A stretch of 64,000 nucleotides of DNA from Paraburkholderia phenoliruptrix (GTDB taxonomy: Bacteria > Pseudomonadota > Gammaproteobacteria > Burkholderiales > Burkholderiaceae). A model generated the notes under the pieces. That model worked only from the letters and a program-made list of their open reading frames with translations. It searched no databases and was not told the origin of the DNA. The stretch spans positions 1-64,000 of the forward strand of contig NZ_CADIKB010000022.1 of NCBI RefSeq assembly GCF_902859825.1, given 5' to 3'. How positions within the stretch are numbered: the first letter of the stretch is position 1; every line of letters begins with the position of its first letter. Shown here in pieces: positions 43,664 to 54,269 of this stretch. Position numbers and translations under genes: made by a program.

Positions 43664-44752
43664 CTACTGTTGCTGCTGTTGCTGCTGTCTCTGCTGCTCT
43701 TCCAGCTGCTTCTGCTGCTTCAACTGTTCCTGACGTTTCTGCTCGGCCTTTTCGGCAGCCTGCTTCTGGCGTGCTTCGACGTCCGCTTTGTGTTGAGCCG
43801 CTTCGGCCTGTTTCTTTGCGAAGCTCTGCTGCTTCTCGACGCGCTCCTGCGCTTTCTGTGCGCCCTGCCGCCGGGCCTCCTCGAGCTTGCGCTGGAAGTC
43901 GCCCTGCTTCTGATCGTACGCCCGCTGATTGGCGGCCGCCTGTGATGGGCTGATGCCGCGCTGCGCCTGATCGATTGCGTGCTGACGCTGCTTTTCCTCG
44001 TAGGCTTCGGCGTTGGCACTGCGCTGCGGCGCCTCGGCATTGCGCTGTGCCTGGTCGAGTTCGTGCTGGCGCTGCTTCTCTTCGTATGCCTGTGCGTTAC
44101 GCGCGTCTTCGGCGGCACGCTGCGGCGCACTCGCCTCGTCCTGGGCGCGCTTGAGCGCCGCCTGTTCGTCGCGCTTGCGGGCGCGCTCCGCGCGCTCCTC
44201 GCCGTCAAGCGCAAGCTGCTCCTTGCGAATCTGCGCCTGCACCGTGCGCATTTCGTCGCGCGCCTTGTTCAGACAGTGATTGACGAAAAAATTGCTGTAA
44301 CAGTTATGCTCGGCGACGCCATAGCGATAATTGTTTTCCTCCGTGCGTTGATCCAGCGCTTTCTGGCGCGCGTCGAATTCGCTGTCGAGGCTTGCCGTGC
44401 TTGCAGTCGCATCCGAGGCGGCCTTCGCGTCGGCGCTCGCGCCCTGCGTGCCAGGCTGGGTTGACGCCGCGGACTGCGCCGCAGCAGGCGCCGGCATGAC
44501 CAGCACCGCCGCCACGACAAATGCCGCGCAACATGCCAGAAACGTGCAGCCTGCCAAAGGCGCGCCAATATCGATATGAGTCGGCTCAGCTCGCCGCGAA
44601 GCGGACGACCGGCGCACGGCGAACGGCGGCAAATGTGGCGAGCGGGAGACCGGGCGCGAGCCCTGGCGATTGAACAGAAAGGAGGTTCGCAACGGAATTG
44701 GCAACGTGATTAGCAACCGGATTGGCAACGTCAAAGAGGGTCGACGGAACAT
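43664..44752 (-). CDS. Exported glutamine-rich coiled-coil repeat protein
   Basis: The protein has a hydrophobic export segment (FLACCAAFVVAAVLVMPAPA) and a cleavage-like AAAQ, then a domain with Cys residues (YRYGVAEHNCYSNFFVNHCL) and a long charged helix. It contains three related 28-residue repeats beginning AQAYEEKQRQHELDQAQR, AEAYEEKQRQHAIDQAQR and QRAYDQKQGDFQRKLEEA, and ends in LEEQQRQQQQQQQ. The start is uncertain: ATG at 44752 leaves about 70 residues before the hydrophobic segment, and a closer non-ATG start is possible. The open frame also reaches 45034 but there it overlaps the tex start. It is divergent from tex. No family is recognised; a periplasmic structural role is only a guess. 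Confidence 0.75.
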   Translation of the reverse strand: MFRRPSLTLPIRLLITLPIPLRTSFLFNRQGSRPVSRSPHLPPFAVRRSSASRRAEPTHIDIGAPLAGCTFLACCAAFVVAAVLVMPAPAAAQSAASTQPGTQGASADAKAASDATASTASLDSEFDARQKALDQRTEENNYRYGVAEHNCYSNFFVNHCLNKARDEMRTVQAQIRKEQLALDGEERAERARKRDEQAALKRAQDEASAPQRAAEDARNAQAYEEKQRQHELDQAQRNAEAPQRSANAEAYEEKQRQHAIDQAQRGISPSQAAANQRAYDQKQGDFQRKLEEARRQGAQKAQERVEKQQSFAKKQAEAAQHKADVEARQKQAAEKAEQKRQEQLKQQKQLEEQQRQQQQQQQ

Positions 44753-44779
44753 GCCCGAAATTCTATCACCCCGGCGCGG

Positions 44780-44807
44780 TTGAGCCCTTTGGCATTTGTG
44801 GCAAAAT
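44780..44807 (+). promoter_or_regulatory. Promoter candidate for tex
   Basis: TTGAGC (44780-44785) and CAAAAT (44802-44807) are separated by 16 bases. Transcription would start near 44814, about 100 bases before the tex start codon. Confidence 0.5.
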
Positions 44808-44915
44808 GCCCGGCTCCAGCAATCGGGTCGCAGCGCGCACGCACTGCATGCGCGGCGCCGCCAGGCGCCGCCGGCGCACGGCCCTTGACCGAGTCCGCAG
44901 GAAACCCAACAGCTT

Positions 44916-47258
44916 ATGACGGAAACCGTAGCACTCAAGATCGTCCAGCGCATCGCCGCCGAACTGTCCGTCCAGCCGCGCCAGGTCGCGGCCGCGGTGG
45001 AACTCCTCGACGAAGGAGCGACTGTTCCGTTCATCGCGCGCTACCGTAAGGAAGTGACCGGCAATCTCGACGACACGCAGTTGCGCAACCTCGAAGAGCG
45101 CCTGCTGTATCTGCGCGAGCTGGAAGACCGCCGCGCGGCGATCGTCGCGAGCATCGACGAACAGGGCAAGCTCACCGACGAACTGCGCGCCGCGATTGAA
45201 GGCGCCGACAGCAAGCAGGTGCTCGAAGACCTGTATCTCCCGTACAAGCCGAAGCGCCGCACGCGCGCGCAGATCGCCCGCGAAGCCGGCCTGCAGCCGC
45301 TCGCCGACGCGCTGCTCGGCAATCCCCTGCTCGACCCGCAAACCGAAGCGGCGGCCTACGTGGACGCCGAGAAAGGCGTTGCCGACGTCAAGGCCGCGCT
45401 CGACGGCGCGCGCGACATTCTCTCCGAGCAGTTCGGCGAAACCGCCGAGCTGCTCGGCAAGTTGCGCGATTACCTGTTCAACCAGGGCGTGGTGTCGTCG
45501 AAAGTGGTCGAAGGCAAGGAAACCGCTGAAGAAGAAAAATTCCGCGACTACTACGACTACGCGGAAACGCTGCGCACCGTGCCGTCGCATCGCGCGCTCG
45601 CGCTGTTCCGCGGCCGCAATGCCGGCGTGCTGATGATCAAGCTCGGCCTCGGCGAAGAACTGGACGCACAGGTGCCGCATCCGGGCGAGGCGCTGATCGC
45701 ACGTCATTTCGGCATTGCCAATCAGAACCGTCCCGCCGACAAATGGCTCTCGGACGTGTGCCGCTGGTGCTGGCGCGTGAAGGTGCAGCCGCACCTCGAA
45801 AACGAGTTGCTGACCAACTTGCGCGACGAAGCCGAGCACGAAGCGATTCGCGTGTTCGCGCGCAATCTGAAGGACCTGTTGCTGGCCGCGCCGGCAGGAC
45901 CGAAGGCCGTGATCGGCCTCGATCCGGGCTTGCGCACCGGCGTGAAGGTGGCCGTGGTCGACCGTACCGGCAAAGTGCTCGCCACCGACACTATCTACCC
46001 GCACGAGCCGCGCCGCGACTGGGACGGCTCCCTCGCCAAACTCGCGCGACTGTGCGCGCAAACGCAGGCCGAACTGATCAGCATCGGCAACGGCACGGCC
46101 TCGCGTGAGACGGACAAGCTCGCGAGCGAGCTGATCGCGCGTCATCCGGAACTGAAGCTGCAGAAGATCGTCGTCTCCGAGGCGGGCGCGTCCGTGTACT
46201 CGGCGTCGGAACTGGCGGCCAAGGAGTTTCCGGACATGGACGTGTCGCTGCGCGGCGCGGTGTCCATCGCGCGTCGCCTGCAAGACCCGCTCGCGGAGCT
46301 CGTGAAGATCGAGCCGAAGGCGATCGGCGTGGGCCAATACCAGCACGACGTCAACCAGCGCGAACTGGCGCGCTCGCTCGACGCCGTGGTCGAGGACTGC
46401 GTGAACGCGGTCGGCGTGGATGCGAATACCGCGTCGGTCGCGTTGCTCGCGCGCGTGTCGGGACTCAACGCCACGCTGGCGCGCAACATCGTCGACTATC
46501 GCGACGCGAACGGCCCATTCCCGTCGCGCGAGCATCTGCGCAAGGTGCCGCGTCTCGGCGACAAGACATTCGAACAGGCGGCGGGCTTTTTGCGGATCAA
46601 CAACGGCGAAAATCCGCTCGACCGCTCGTCGGTGCACCCGGAAGCGTATCCGGTCGTCCAGCGGATTCTTGCAAAGATCAACAAGCAGGCCGGCGAGGTG
46701 CTCGGCAACCGCGACGCGCTGCGCGGCCTGTCGCCCGCCGAATTCGTCGACGATCGTTTCGGTCTGCCGACGGTGCGCGATATTCTGCTCGAACTGGAAA
46801 AGCCGGGCCGCGATCCGCGTCCGGAATTCAAGACCGCGACGTTCCGCGAAGGCGTCGAAAAGGTCAGCGACCTGACGCCCGGCATGGTGCTCGAAGGCGT
46901 GGTGACCAACGTGGCCGCATTCGGCGCGTTCATCGACGTGGGCGTGCACCAGGACGGTCTCGTGCACGTGTCGGCCATGTCGACGAAATTCATCAAGGAT
47001 CCGCACGAGGTCGTGAAGGCCGGGCAGATCGTCAAGGTCAAGGTGCTCGAAGTCGACGTGAAGCGGCAACGTATTGCGCTCACCATGCGTCTTGACGACG
47101 AGTTCGGCGCGGCCGCGGCTCGCAGCGGCGGCAGCCAGCAGGATCGCGGCAGCTTCGGCCGTTCGGGCGGCAACGGACGCGGCGCGCCGCAACGCGCGCG
47201 CGAACCCGAACCGGGCGGCGCAATGGCCGCGGCGTTTGCCAAGCTCAAGCAGAAGTAA
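44916..47258 (+). CDS. tex: RNA-binding transcriptional accessory protein Tex
   Basis: Tex is a cytoplasmic nucleic-acid-binding protein related to eukaryotic Spt6, needed in some bacteria for toxin gene expression and stress survival. The 780-residue product has the family start VALKIVQRIAAELSVQPRQV, PFIARYRKEVTGNLDDTQLR near 39, the YqgF-like nuclease-fold block VIGLDPGLRTGVKVAVVDRT near 334, helix-hairpin-helix motifs (SGLNATLARNIVDYRDANGP near 514) and a C-terminal S1 RNA-binding domain (GMVLEGVVTNVAAFGAFIDV near 656). The last 40 residues are Gly/Arg/Ser-rich. The frame is intact and the length is normal. It converges on kup, with a shared terminator between them. Confidence 0.96.
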   Translation: MTETVALKIVQRIAAELSVQPRQVAAAVELLDEGATVPFIARYRKEVTGNLDDTQLRNLEERLLYLRELEDRRAAIVASIDEQGKLTDELRAAIEGADSKQVLEDLYLPYKPKRRTRAQIAREAGLQPLADALLGNPLLDPQTEAAAYVDAEKGVADVKAALDGARDILSEQFGETAELLGKLRDYLFNQGVVSSKVVEGKETAEEEKFRDYYDYAETLRTVPSHRALALFRGRNAGVLMIKLGLGEELDAQVPHPGEALIARHFGIANQNRPADKWLSDVCRWCWRVKVQPHLENELLTNLRDEAEHEAIRVFARNLKDLLLAAPAGPKAVIGLDPGLRTGVKVAVVDRTGKVLATDTIYPHEPRRDWDGSLAKLARLCAQTQAELISIGNGTASRETDKLASELIARHPELKLQKIVVSEAGASVYSASELAAKEFPDMDVSLRGAVSIARRLQDPLAELVKIEPKAIGVGQYQHDVNQRELARSLDAVVEDCVNAVGVDANTASVALLARVSGLNATLARNIVDYRDANGPFPSREHLRKVPRLGDKTFEQAAGFLRINNGENPLDRSSVHPEAYPVVQRILAKINKQAGEVLGNRDALRGLSPAEFVDDRFGLPTVRDILLELEKPGRDPRPEFKTATFREGVEKVSDLTPGMVLEGVVTNVAAFGAFIDVGVHQDGLVHVSAMSTKFIKDPHEVVKAGQIVKVKVLEVDVKRQRIALTMRLDDEFGAAAARSGGSQQDRGSFGRSGGNGRGAPQRAREPEPGGAMAAAFAKLKQK

Positions 47259-47341
47259 GCAACCTGTGCGTTCGGTGTGTGCAGCAACATCTGCGCATCA
47301 CCGAACGCAAGCCGTCTCTCATCCATGTGGGAGGAGGCAAT

Positions 47342-47371
47342 AAAAAACCCACGCAACGGCGTGGGTTTTTT
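47342..47371. terminator. Bidirectional terminator between tex and kup
   Basis: AAAAAACCCACGC (47342-47354) and GCGTGGGTTTTTT (47359-47371) form a 13-base-pair stem with loop AACG. The A6 and T6 arms give a T-run in both directions, suiting this convergent gene pair. Confidence 0.92.
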
Positions 47372-47433
47372 ACTTGCGGCAGACACGTCGCGATGTCTGC
47401 ATGCGGCGCACTCGCGGTGCACAAGCGGCGCCG

Positions 47434-49320
47434 TCAGATTTCGATCTTGGTTCCCAACTCCACCACGCGATTGGCCGGAATGCTGAAGAAGTCGGTCGGC
47501 TTCGCGGCGTTCTGATGCATCCACGCGAACACGCGCTCACGCCACACCGACATACCGGGCAATTGGGTGGGCACCACTGTTTCGCGCGCGAGGAAGAACG
47601 ACGTGTCCATCAGCTCGAACGTCATGTCGTGCGTGCGCGCGATTTCCGTGAGCACGGCCTTCACGTCCGGCGTCTCGTTGAACCCGTAGGCGGCTTTCAC
47701 CAGATACAGACCGCCGTCGATATTCCTCACCGTCACACGCTCTGCGTCGTTCACATACGGAATGTCGCGCGTGATGAAGGTCAGGAAAATCGTGCGCTCG
47801 TGCAGTACTTTGTTGTGCTTGAGGTTGTGCAGCAGGCTGACCGGCACGAGCGAGTCGCTGCCCGTCAGGTAGATCGCGGTGCCGGACACACGGTGCGGCG
47901 GATGCGCGAGCAGGCCTTGCAGGAACGGCATCAGCGGAATACCGTCGGCGGCCGTGCGCTCCTTCACGATCATCCTGCCCTTGAACCACGTCATCAGCAG
48001 GAAGAACAGCAGCGCGCCGATACCGAGCGGCAGCCAGCCGCCCTCTTCGACCTTCAGCAGATTTGCGCCGAAAAAGCCGAGATCGATCGTCATGAACACG
48101 CCGATGATCAGCGCGACGAGAATCTTGTTCCAGTTCCACACCTTCACCATCACGACGCAAGCCAGGATCGTGGTGATGACCATGGTGGCGGTCACGGCAA
48201 TGCCGTAGGCCGCCGCGAGGTTATCCGAGCTCTTGAACGCAATCACGATGCACAGAATGATGAACAGCAGCATCCAGTTCACCACGGGCACATAGATCTG
48301 ACCGATAGCCAGCTCGGACGTATGCAGAATCTTCATGCGCGGCACGTAGCCGAGCTGGATCGCCTGGCTCGTCAGCGAATACGCGCCCGAGATCACCGCT
48401 TGCGAAGCGATCACGGTGGCGACCGTCGACAGCACCACGAGCGGCAACAACGCCCACTGCGGGGCAAGCAGGAAGAAGGGATTTTCAATCGCTTTCGCGT
48501 CGTGCATCAGCAGCGCGCCCTGGCCGAAATAATTCAGCACGAGCGACGGCATGACCAGCACATACCAACCCATGCGAATGGGCTTTGCGCCGAAGTGCCC
48601 CATGTCGGCGTACAGCGCCTCGGCGCCCGTCAGCACCAGCACGACGGAGCCCAGCACCACGTAGGCTTGCAGCACGTGCGCCGCCATAAACGTGTACGCG
48701 TAATACGGGTTCAGCGCGCGGATCACATTCGGCGATTGCACGATATGCCAGAGCCCGAGCGCGGCCAGCACGACGAACCACACCAGCATGATGGGACCGA
48801 ACAGCCGGCCGACCGTCGCCGTGCCGTGCCGTTGAATCCAGAACAACAGCACGAGAATGACGATGGTGAGCGGCAACACCAGATGGGACAGATGAGGCGC
48901 GGCGATTTCGAGACCCTCGACTGCGGAAATCACGGAAATCGCGGGGGTAATCACCGCGTCGCCATAAAACATGCAGGCGCCGAAGATGCCGAGCATCATC
49001 AGCAAGCCGGCCATTTTCGATTTTTCGTCCAGCGAACGCAGCGCCAGCGCCATCAGCGCGAGCACGCCGCCCTCGCCGTTGTTGTCCGCACGCATGACGA
49101 ACAGCACATACTTGATGCCGACCACGATCACGATCGCCCAGAACAGCAGCGAAATCACGCCCAGGATGGATTGCTCGGTGAGCGGAATGCCGTGCGACGG
49201 GCTGAACGCTTCCTTGAGCGCATACAGCGGGCTCGTGCCGATGTCGCCGAACACCACTCCGATCGCGGCCAGCGCGAGGGAAGCCAGCGGCTGTTTGTGC
49301 ACGTGATTGTTATCTGTCAT
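47434..49320 (-). CDS. kup: Low-affinity potassium uptake protein Kup
   Basis: Kup couples potassium uptake to protons across the inner membrane. The 628-residue product has about twelve membrane segments and the family start ALAAIGVVFGDIGTSPLYALKE (shortened here to VVFGDIGTSPLYALKEAF near residue 22), then NNGEGGVLALMAL near 79, FYGDAVITPAISVISAVEG near 112 and GFFGANLLKVEEGGWLPLGI near 429, all Kup hallmarks. The soluble C-terminal part ends in SFFLARETVVP and FSIPANRVVELGTKIEI. The start ATG is at 49320. A -10 candidate TAGAAT lies at 49369-49364. A long antisense frame over the gene is a coding shadow. The frame is intact. Confidence 0.97.
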   Translation of the reverse strand: MTDNNHVHKQPLASLALAAIGVVFGDIGTSPLYALKEAFSPSHGIPLTEQSILGVISLLFWAIVIVVGIKYVLFVMRADNNGEGGVLALMALALRSLDEKSKMAGLLMMLGIFGACMFYGDAVITPAISVISAVEGLEIAAPHLSHLVLPLTIVILVLLFWIQRHGTATVGRLFGPIMLVWFVVLAALGLWHIVQSPNVIRALNPYYAYTFMAAHVLQAYVVLGSVVLVLTGAEALYADMGHFGAKPIRMGWYVLVMPSLVLNYFGQGALLMHDAKAIENPFFLLAPQWALLPLVVLSTVATVIASQAVISGAYSLTSQAIQLGYVPRMKILHTSELAIGQIYVPVVNWMLLFIILCIVIAFKSSDNLAAAYGIAVTATMVITTILACVVMVKVWNWNKILVALIIGVFMTIDLGFFGANLLKVEEGGWLPLGIGALLFFLLMTWFKGRMIVKERTAADGIPLMPFLQGLLAHPPHRVSGTAIYLTGSDSLVPVSLLHNLKHNKVLHERTIFLTFITRDIPYVNDAERVTVRNIDGGLYLVKAAYGFNETPDVKAVLTEIARTHDMTFELMDTSFFLARETVVPTQLPGMSVWRERVFAWMHQNAAKPTDFFSIPANRVVELGTKIEI

Positions 49321-49525
49321 AAACGCGAGGAAATCCGTTTCCTGGGCGGAAAAAACGACCGCTATTCTAAACCGCCCGTCTGAGGCCGCCCGGCTTGTTG
49401 TGGATACACCACGTGGACGGTCCGCGCAGTGTAGCACTGCGATATGGGCGCGTCTGCTGCACAGATTGCTGTGCGTGCAATGTCATGGCGCACCGGCGAA
49501 GCGCCGCGCAAGGCGGCTTGCGCAT

Positions 49526-49552
49526 AAAAAAACGGAGCCCAATCGGGCTCCG
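49526..49552 (-). terminator. Terminator of the purA-phosphoribosyltransferase transcript
   Basis: Read leftward, CGGAGCCC and GGGCTCCG (49552-49545 and 49540-49533) form an eight-base-pair stem with a four-base loop, followed by seven T. It lies about 20 bases after the phosphoribosyltransferase stop. Confidence 0.88.
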
Positions 49553-49574
49553 CTCGGCGTGCGCGCACAACGCA

Positions 49575-50147
49575 TCACTTTTCCGAGGACTCCTGCGCTT
49601 GCGCCATGCCGCGCTTGATCCACGCGCCCAGGTTGTGCGGGCGAACCGTGTCCCACTCCTCGAACGGTTGATGAATCCACGGATTGGTCGGCAGATACTG
49701 CACGTGATAATCGGGTTTGACCTTGGAACAGCCCTTGTACCAGAGCACCGCCGAACGAACCGCCGTGATGGCCGGATAGCGTTCCTTCAGATGCTGCTGA
49801 ACACGTGCGAGCGTCACACCCGAATCGACGAGGTCGTCGACCAGCAGGACATTGCCGTGCAGCTCGCCGCGCGTCATCGTAATGTATTGCGCGATGTCGA
49901 GCTCGCCCTGCTCCGTGCCGGCTGCTTCGCGATACGAACTCGTGGCGAGTATGGCAAGCGGCAGATCGTAGATGCGCGAAAGCTGGTCGCCCACGCGCAA
50001 ACCGCCGCGCGCGAGGCACAGGATCTTGTCGAACTTCCAGCCAGACTCATGCACGGCGAGGGCCAGCAATTCGATCAGCCGGTGATATTCGTCCCAGCCG
50101 ACCCACAGGTTTTTGTCGTCGTTGCGCGGATCTTTCATCGCAATCAT
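49575..50147 (-). CDS. Purine-type phosphoribosyltransferase
   Basis: This 190-residue type I phosphoribosyltransferase attaches ribose phosphate from PRPP to a base, most likely hypoxanthine, xanthine or guanine. The PRPP-binding loop is VLLVDDLVDSGVTL near 98, with LCLARGGLRVGDQLSRIYDL near 44 holding the PPi loop, and KPDYHVQYLPTNPWIHQPFE near 142 in the hood. The start ATG at 50147 has AAGG upstream; an ATG at 50165 is also possible. It begins 21 bases after purA on the same strand, which fits a purine salvage/synthesis operon. The exact base specificity cannot be read from the sequence. Confidence 0.85.
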   Translation of the reverse strand: MIAMKDPRNDDKNLWVGWDEYHRLIELLALAVHESGWKFDKILCLARGGLRVGDQLSRIYDLPLAILATSSYREAAGTEQGELDIAQYITMTRGELHGNVLLVDDLVDSGVTLARVQQHLKERYPAITAVRSAVLWYKGCSKVKPDYHVQYLPTNPWIHQPFEEWDTVRPHNLGAWIKRGMAQAQESSEK

Positions 50148-50168
50148 GGGTACACCTTGCACCATCGC

Positions 50169-51515
<1,347 letters not shown>

Positions 51516-51619
51516 GTTGTTTCGTAAGCTGGTTAAAAACGTATTTTACCTATGTTCGCGGACGCTTCCGGAATTTTTCCGTTTCCGCTCAACGGTATGC
51601 ACGTTATGGTGGGTATGGC

Positions 51620-51656
51620 AAAAGGCGCGCGGCCAGTCATAGCCGACGGCCGCGCG
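51620..51656 (-). terminator. Terminator-like hairpin after hisZ
   Basis: Read leftward, CGCGCGGCC (51656-51648) and GGCCGCGCG (51634-51626) form a nine-base-pair GC stem with a 13-base loop, followed by CCTTTTG. The short T4 makes it a moderate terminator. It separates hisZ from purA. Confidence 0.6.
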
Positions 51657-51741
51657 ATGGTCGGCGACGCATACAGGACCGGTACGGCGCCCCTTTAAAG
51701 TGCCCGCACAAGAGCCCGCGGGCGGCGCGACCGAAGCACGC

Positions 51742-52893
51742 TTACGCGCGCGGTTCGACGGTCCATGCGCCGTTGCGCTCGACCAACACGCGGTCGAACG
51801 CGAATTCATCCAGATCATGCTCGTGCCCGGGCAGCGCCTGGATCACGACTTCGCCGGCATCGCGCAATGCGGCGACGCTCACGCGCAGCGAGTCGTCGTG
51901 CTGCCACGGCGCGAGGATCGCACTGCTGCGCGCCTCCACCGGCGAAATGCGCGCGACTTCGCGCAGGTCGAGCGAGAAGCCCGTCGCCGCCCGTGCGCGG
52001 CCGTACGCCTGCCCCACGTGGTCATAACGGCCGCCGCGCGCCACCGCGTTCGGCACGCCGTCGACATACGCGGAGAACATCACGCCGCTGTGATACGCGT
52101 AGCCGCGCAGATCGGCTAGATCGATCATGACTTCGGCGCCTTCCACCTGGCTCGCGAGAAACGCGAGGTCGTCGAGCGCACGGGCGATGGCCGGCGCATT
52201 CGGCAGGCGCGCGCGCGCCTCGTCGAGCACCGAGGCGTCGCCGTAAAGCGAAGGCAGCGCGCGCAGGGCATCGCGCGTGACGGCCGTGAGGTTCGCGGTC
52301 AGTTCGACGAGCCGAGGCACATCCTTGCCGGCCAGCGCGTCGTACAGCGCCTGGCCGAGTTCCGCGGCCGCCGGTTCGGCTTCGATCAATGCCGCGAGCA
52401 CGCCGGCGTGGCACAAGTCGAGGCGCACTTTGCCGAGTCCGGCGAGGTGCAGCGCATCGAGCATCAGTTGCTGGATTTCGAGGTCGGCTTCGAGACCCGC
52501 ATGGCCGTAGATTTCCGCGCCGATCTGGATCTGCTCGCGCGTGGCGTGCAAACCGCGCGGGCGCGTATGCGCGACGTTCCCCGCGTAGCAAAGCCGCGTG
52601 ACGCCCTGGCGGTTCAGCAAATGCGCGTCGATGCGTGCGACCTGCGGCGTGATGTCGGCGCGCAGACCGAGCGTGCGCCCGGACAACTGGTCGACGAGCT
52701 TGAAGGTGCGCAGATTCAGATCGTGCCCGCCGCCCGTGAGCAGGGACTCGATGTACTCGAGCAGCGGCGGCATGACCATCTCGTAGCCGTACGAACGAAA
52801 GCGATCGAGCAGGCGACGCCGCAATTCTTCGATCTTGCGGGCCTCCGACGGCAGCACGTCGGCAATGTTCTCGGGAAGTAACCAGGTCGACAT
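51742..52893 (-). CDS. hisZ: ATP phosphoribosyltransferase regulatory subunit HisZ
   Basis: HisZ is a catalytically inactive paralogue of histidyl-tRNA synthetase that activates the short form of HisG in the first step of histidine synthesis. The 383-residue product begins MSTWLLPENIADVLPSEARK and has class II synthetase-like blocks, including LGLRADITPQVARIDAHLLN near 95 and a motif-2-like NVAHTRPRGLHATREQIQIG, but lacks the anticodon-binding domain. The start ATG is at 52893. hisG is not in the window. The real hisS occurs separately at 61006-62346, so both paralogues are within 10 kb. The DUF2065 gene precedes it, 224 bases upstream. Confidence 0.93.
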   Translation of the reverse strand: MSTWLLPENIADVLPSEARKIEELRRRLLDRFRSYGYEMVMPPLLEYIESLLTGGGHDLNLRTFKLVDQLSGRTLGLRADITPQVARIDAHLLNRQGVTRLCYAGNVAHTRPRGLHATREQIQIGAEIYGHAGLEADLEIQQLMLDALHLAGLGKVRLDLCHAGVLAALIEAEPAAAELGQALYDALAGKDVPRLVELTANLTAVTRDALRALPSLYGDASVLDEARARLPNAPAIARALDDLAFLASQVEGAEVMIDLADLRGYAYHSGVMFSAYVDGVPNAVARGGRYDHVGQAYGRARAATGFSLDLREVARISPVEARSSAILAPWQHDDSLRVSVAALRDAGEVVIQALPGHEHDLDEFAFDRVLVERNGAWTVEPRA

Positions 52894-53117
52894 CGATACA
52901 GTCCTACGACGTTGAACGCGGCGGCAGAATGCGCCGGTAATGAGTGTGAATGGCAAGCCAAGGCCTGATTCTGGCGGCTTCGGCAAACGGCGGCCGCCCA
53001 ACCAGCGGCTCGCCGGAGTCGCCGGCAATCCGCAGCGGTTCCTGTCAAGCCGCGCAGTCGCAGACGGGGAACAGTCGGCCTTGCGGCTCGGGCCCTGCGT
53101 CGCTGCGGCGCTCTGCG

Positions 53118-53309
53118 TCAGGTCACGAAAAACAGCAGAACCAGTCCGAGCAGCATGACGATCAGGCCGCCTATGCGGATCTGATGCGCCGGCCGTTCCG
53201 CTATTTTACGGAACGTGTCGCGCCAGGCGCTCGGAAAAACGAATGGGAACATCCCCTCGATAACCAGCATCAACGCGATCGCGAGCAGTAACGAGCCGAC
53301 TATATCCAT
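53118..53309 (-). CDS. DUF2065 small inner-membrane protein
   Basis: The 63-residue protein has two membrane segments (about 5-25 and 46-62) joined by a basic loop, and the family pattern LLLAIALMLVIEGMFPFVFP followed by WRDTFRKIAERPAHQIRIGG. This matches the DUF2065 (YjeT-like) family, whose function is unknown. It lies 45 bases after hflC and before hisZ, as in enterobacteria where yjeT sits between hflC and purA. The conserved position suggests a link to membrane protein quality control, but that is inference. Confidence 0.9.
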   Translation of the reverse strand: MDIVGSLLLAIALMLVIEGMFPFVFPSAWRDTFRKIAERPAHQIRIGGLIVMLLGLVLLFFVT

Positions 53310-53354
53310 GCGAAAGAAGGGGCCGCGATGCGAATGCCGCGGCGTGCCCGGTTA

Positions 53355-54257
53355 TTAGTGTTTGCGCGAGGCCGCGGAAGCGTCCGGGGCTGCGCCGCCG
53401 GTCGGACTACGCATGAAGCGGAAGAACTCGCTGCTCGGATCGACCACGATCACGTCGCCGGGCTTAAAGGTGTTCCGGTACGCCTGCATGCTTTGATAAA
53501 ACTGATAGAACTCCGGGTCGCTGCCGTACGCTTGCGCGGCGATTTCCGCTGCCTTTGCATCGCCCTCGCCCTTGATGGTTTGCGCCTCGCGGTAACCGTC
53601 CGCGAGGATGGCCTGCTGCTGGGCGAGCGCGTCCGCCTTGATCTTGTCCGCCTCGGCGGTGCCCTTCGCGCGTTCGTCGGCGGCGATCTGTTCGCGCTCC
53701 GCGATCATCCGCTTGTAGACCGAGTCCGCCATGGAGGCCGGGAAATCGACGCGCGTCAATTGAACGTCCACCACCGAGACGCCGAGCGATGCCGCCGTTC
53801 TGTCCATCGCGCCGCGCGCCTCGTCGGCGAGTGGCTGCTGTTTGGCGAGCGCGTCGGCAAGCGTGTATTTGCCGAACGCGTCGGTCAACGCGCCCCGCGC
53901 GACGAGCGCAAGACGCTCCGGCAGGCTTTGAACGTCGCCCTTCGTTTCAGCGAGCAGCTTGAGCGGATCGGTCACGCGGTACTTGACGACCGGGTTTGCC
54001 AGCAATTCGTTTTTGTCCGCGGTGACGTAGCGGTCCTCGTCCGGCGCGTCGAGCGACTGGATGCGGTTGTCGACGAGCGTGACGGTTTGCAAAGGCGGCG
54101 GCAACTTCACGTGCAGCCCGGGGCCGAGCAAGGCAGGCGCCGCGTCGCCGCGCGAGGACAGCACGGCCATATGACGCTGGTCGACTACGAATACCATCGA
54201 CGAAGCGGCGAACAGCAGAATGACAACTGCAATGACGAGCGCAATGATCTTGTTCAT
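53355..54257 (-). CDS. hflC: HflC, SPFH/band 7 modulator of FtsH
   Basis: HflC and HflK form a membrane-anchored cage around the FtsH protease and modulate degradation of membrane proteins. The 300-residue product has an N-terminal membrane anchor (MNKIIALVIAVVILLFAASS) and an SPFH domain (VFVVDQRHMAVLSSRGDAAP, GLHVKLPPPLQTVTLVDNRI near 47), then a helical region (RVDFPASMADSVYKRMIAER) and YQSMQAYRNTFKPGDVIVVD. The last 20 residues are Ala/Ser-rich. The start at 54257 is 12 bases after hflK, so they are co-translated. The frame is intact. Confidence 0.95.
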   Translation of the reverse strand: MNKIIALVIAVVILLFAASSMVFVVDQRHMAVLSSRGDAAPALLGPGLHVKLPPPLQTVTLVDNRIQSLDAPDEDRYVTADKNELLANPVVKYRVTDPLKLLAETKGDVQSLPERLALVARGALTDAFGKYTLADALAKQQPLADEARGAMDRTAASLGVSVVDVQLTRVDFPASMADSVYKRMIAEREQIAADERAKGTAEADKIKADALAQQQAILADGYREAQTIKGEGDAKAAEIAAQAYGSDPEFYQFYQSMQAYRNTFKPGDVIVVDPSSEFFRFMRSPTGGAAPDASAASRKH

Positions 54258-54269
54258 GTTGTGCGCTCC

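Noticed and set aside
44766..47192. 808-codon minus-strand frame opposite tex
   Set aside because: Antisense shadow with Arg/His-rich composition and no recognisable domain; tex is complete on the other strand.
47374..49383. 669-codon His/Gln/Asp-rich plus-strand frame opposite kup
   Set aside because: Striking composition, but it results from reading membrane-segment codons backwards; no ribosome site and kup is intact.
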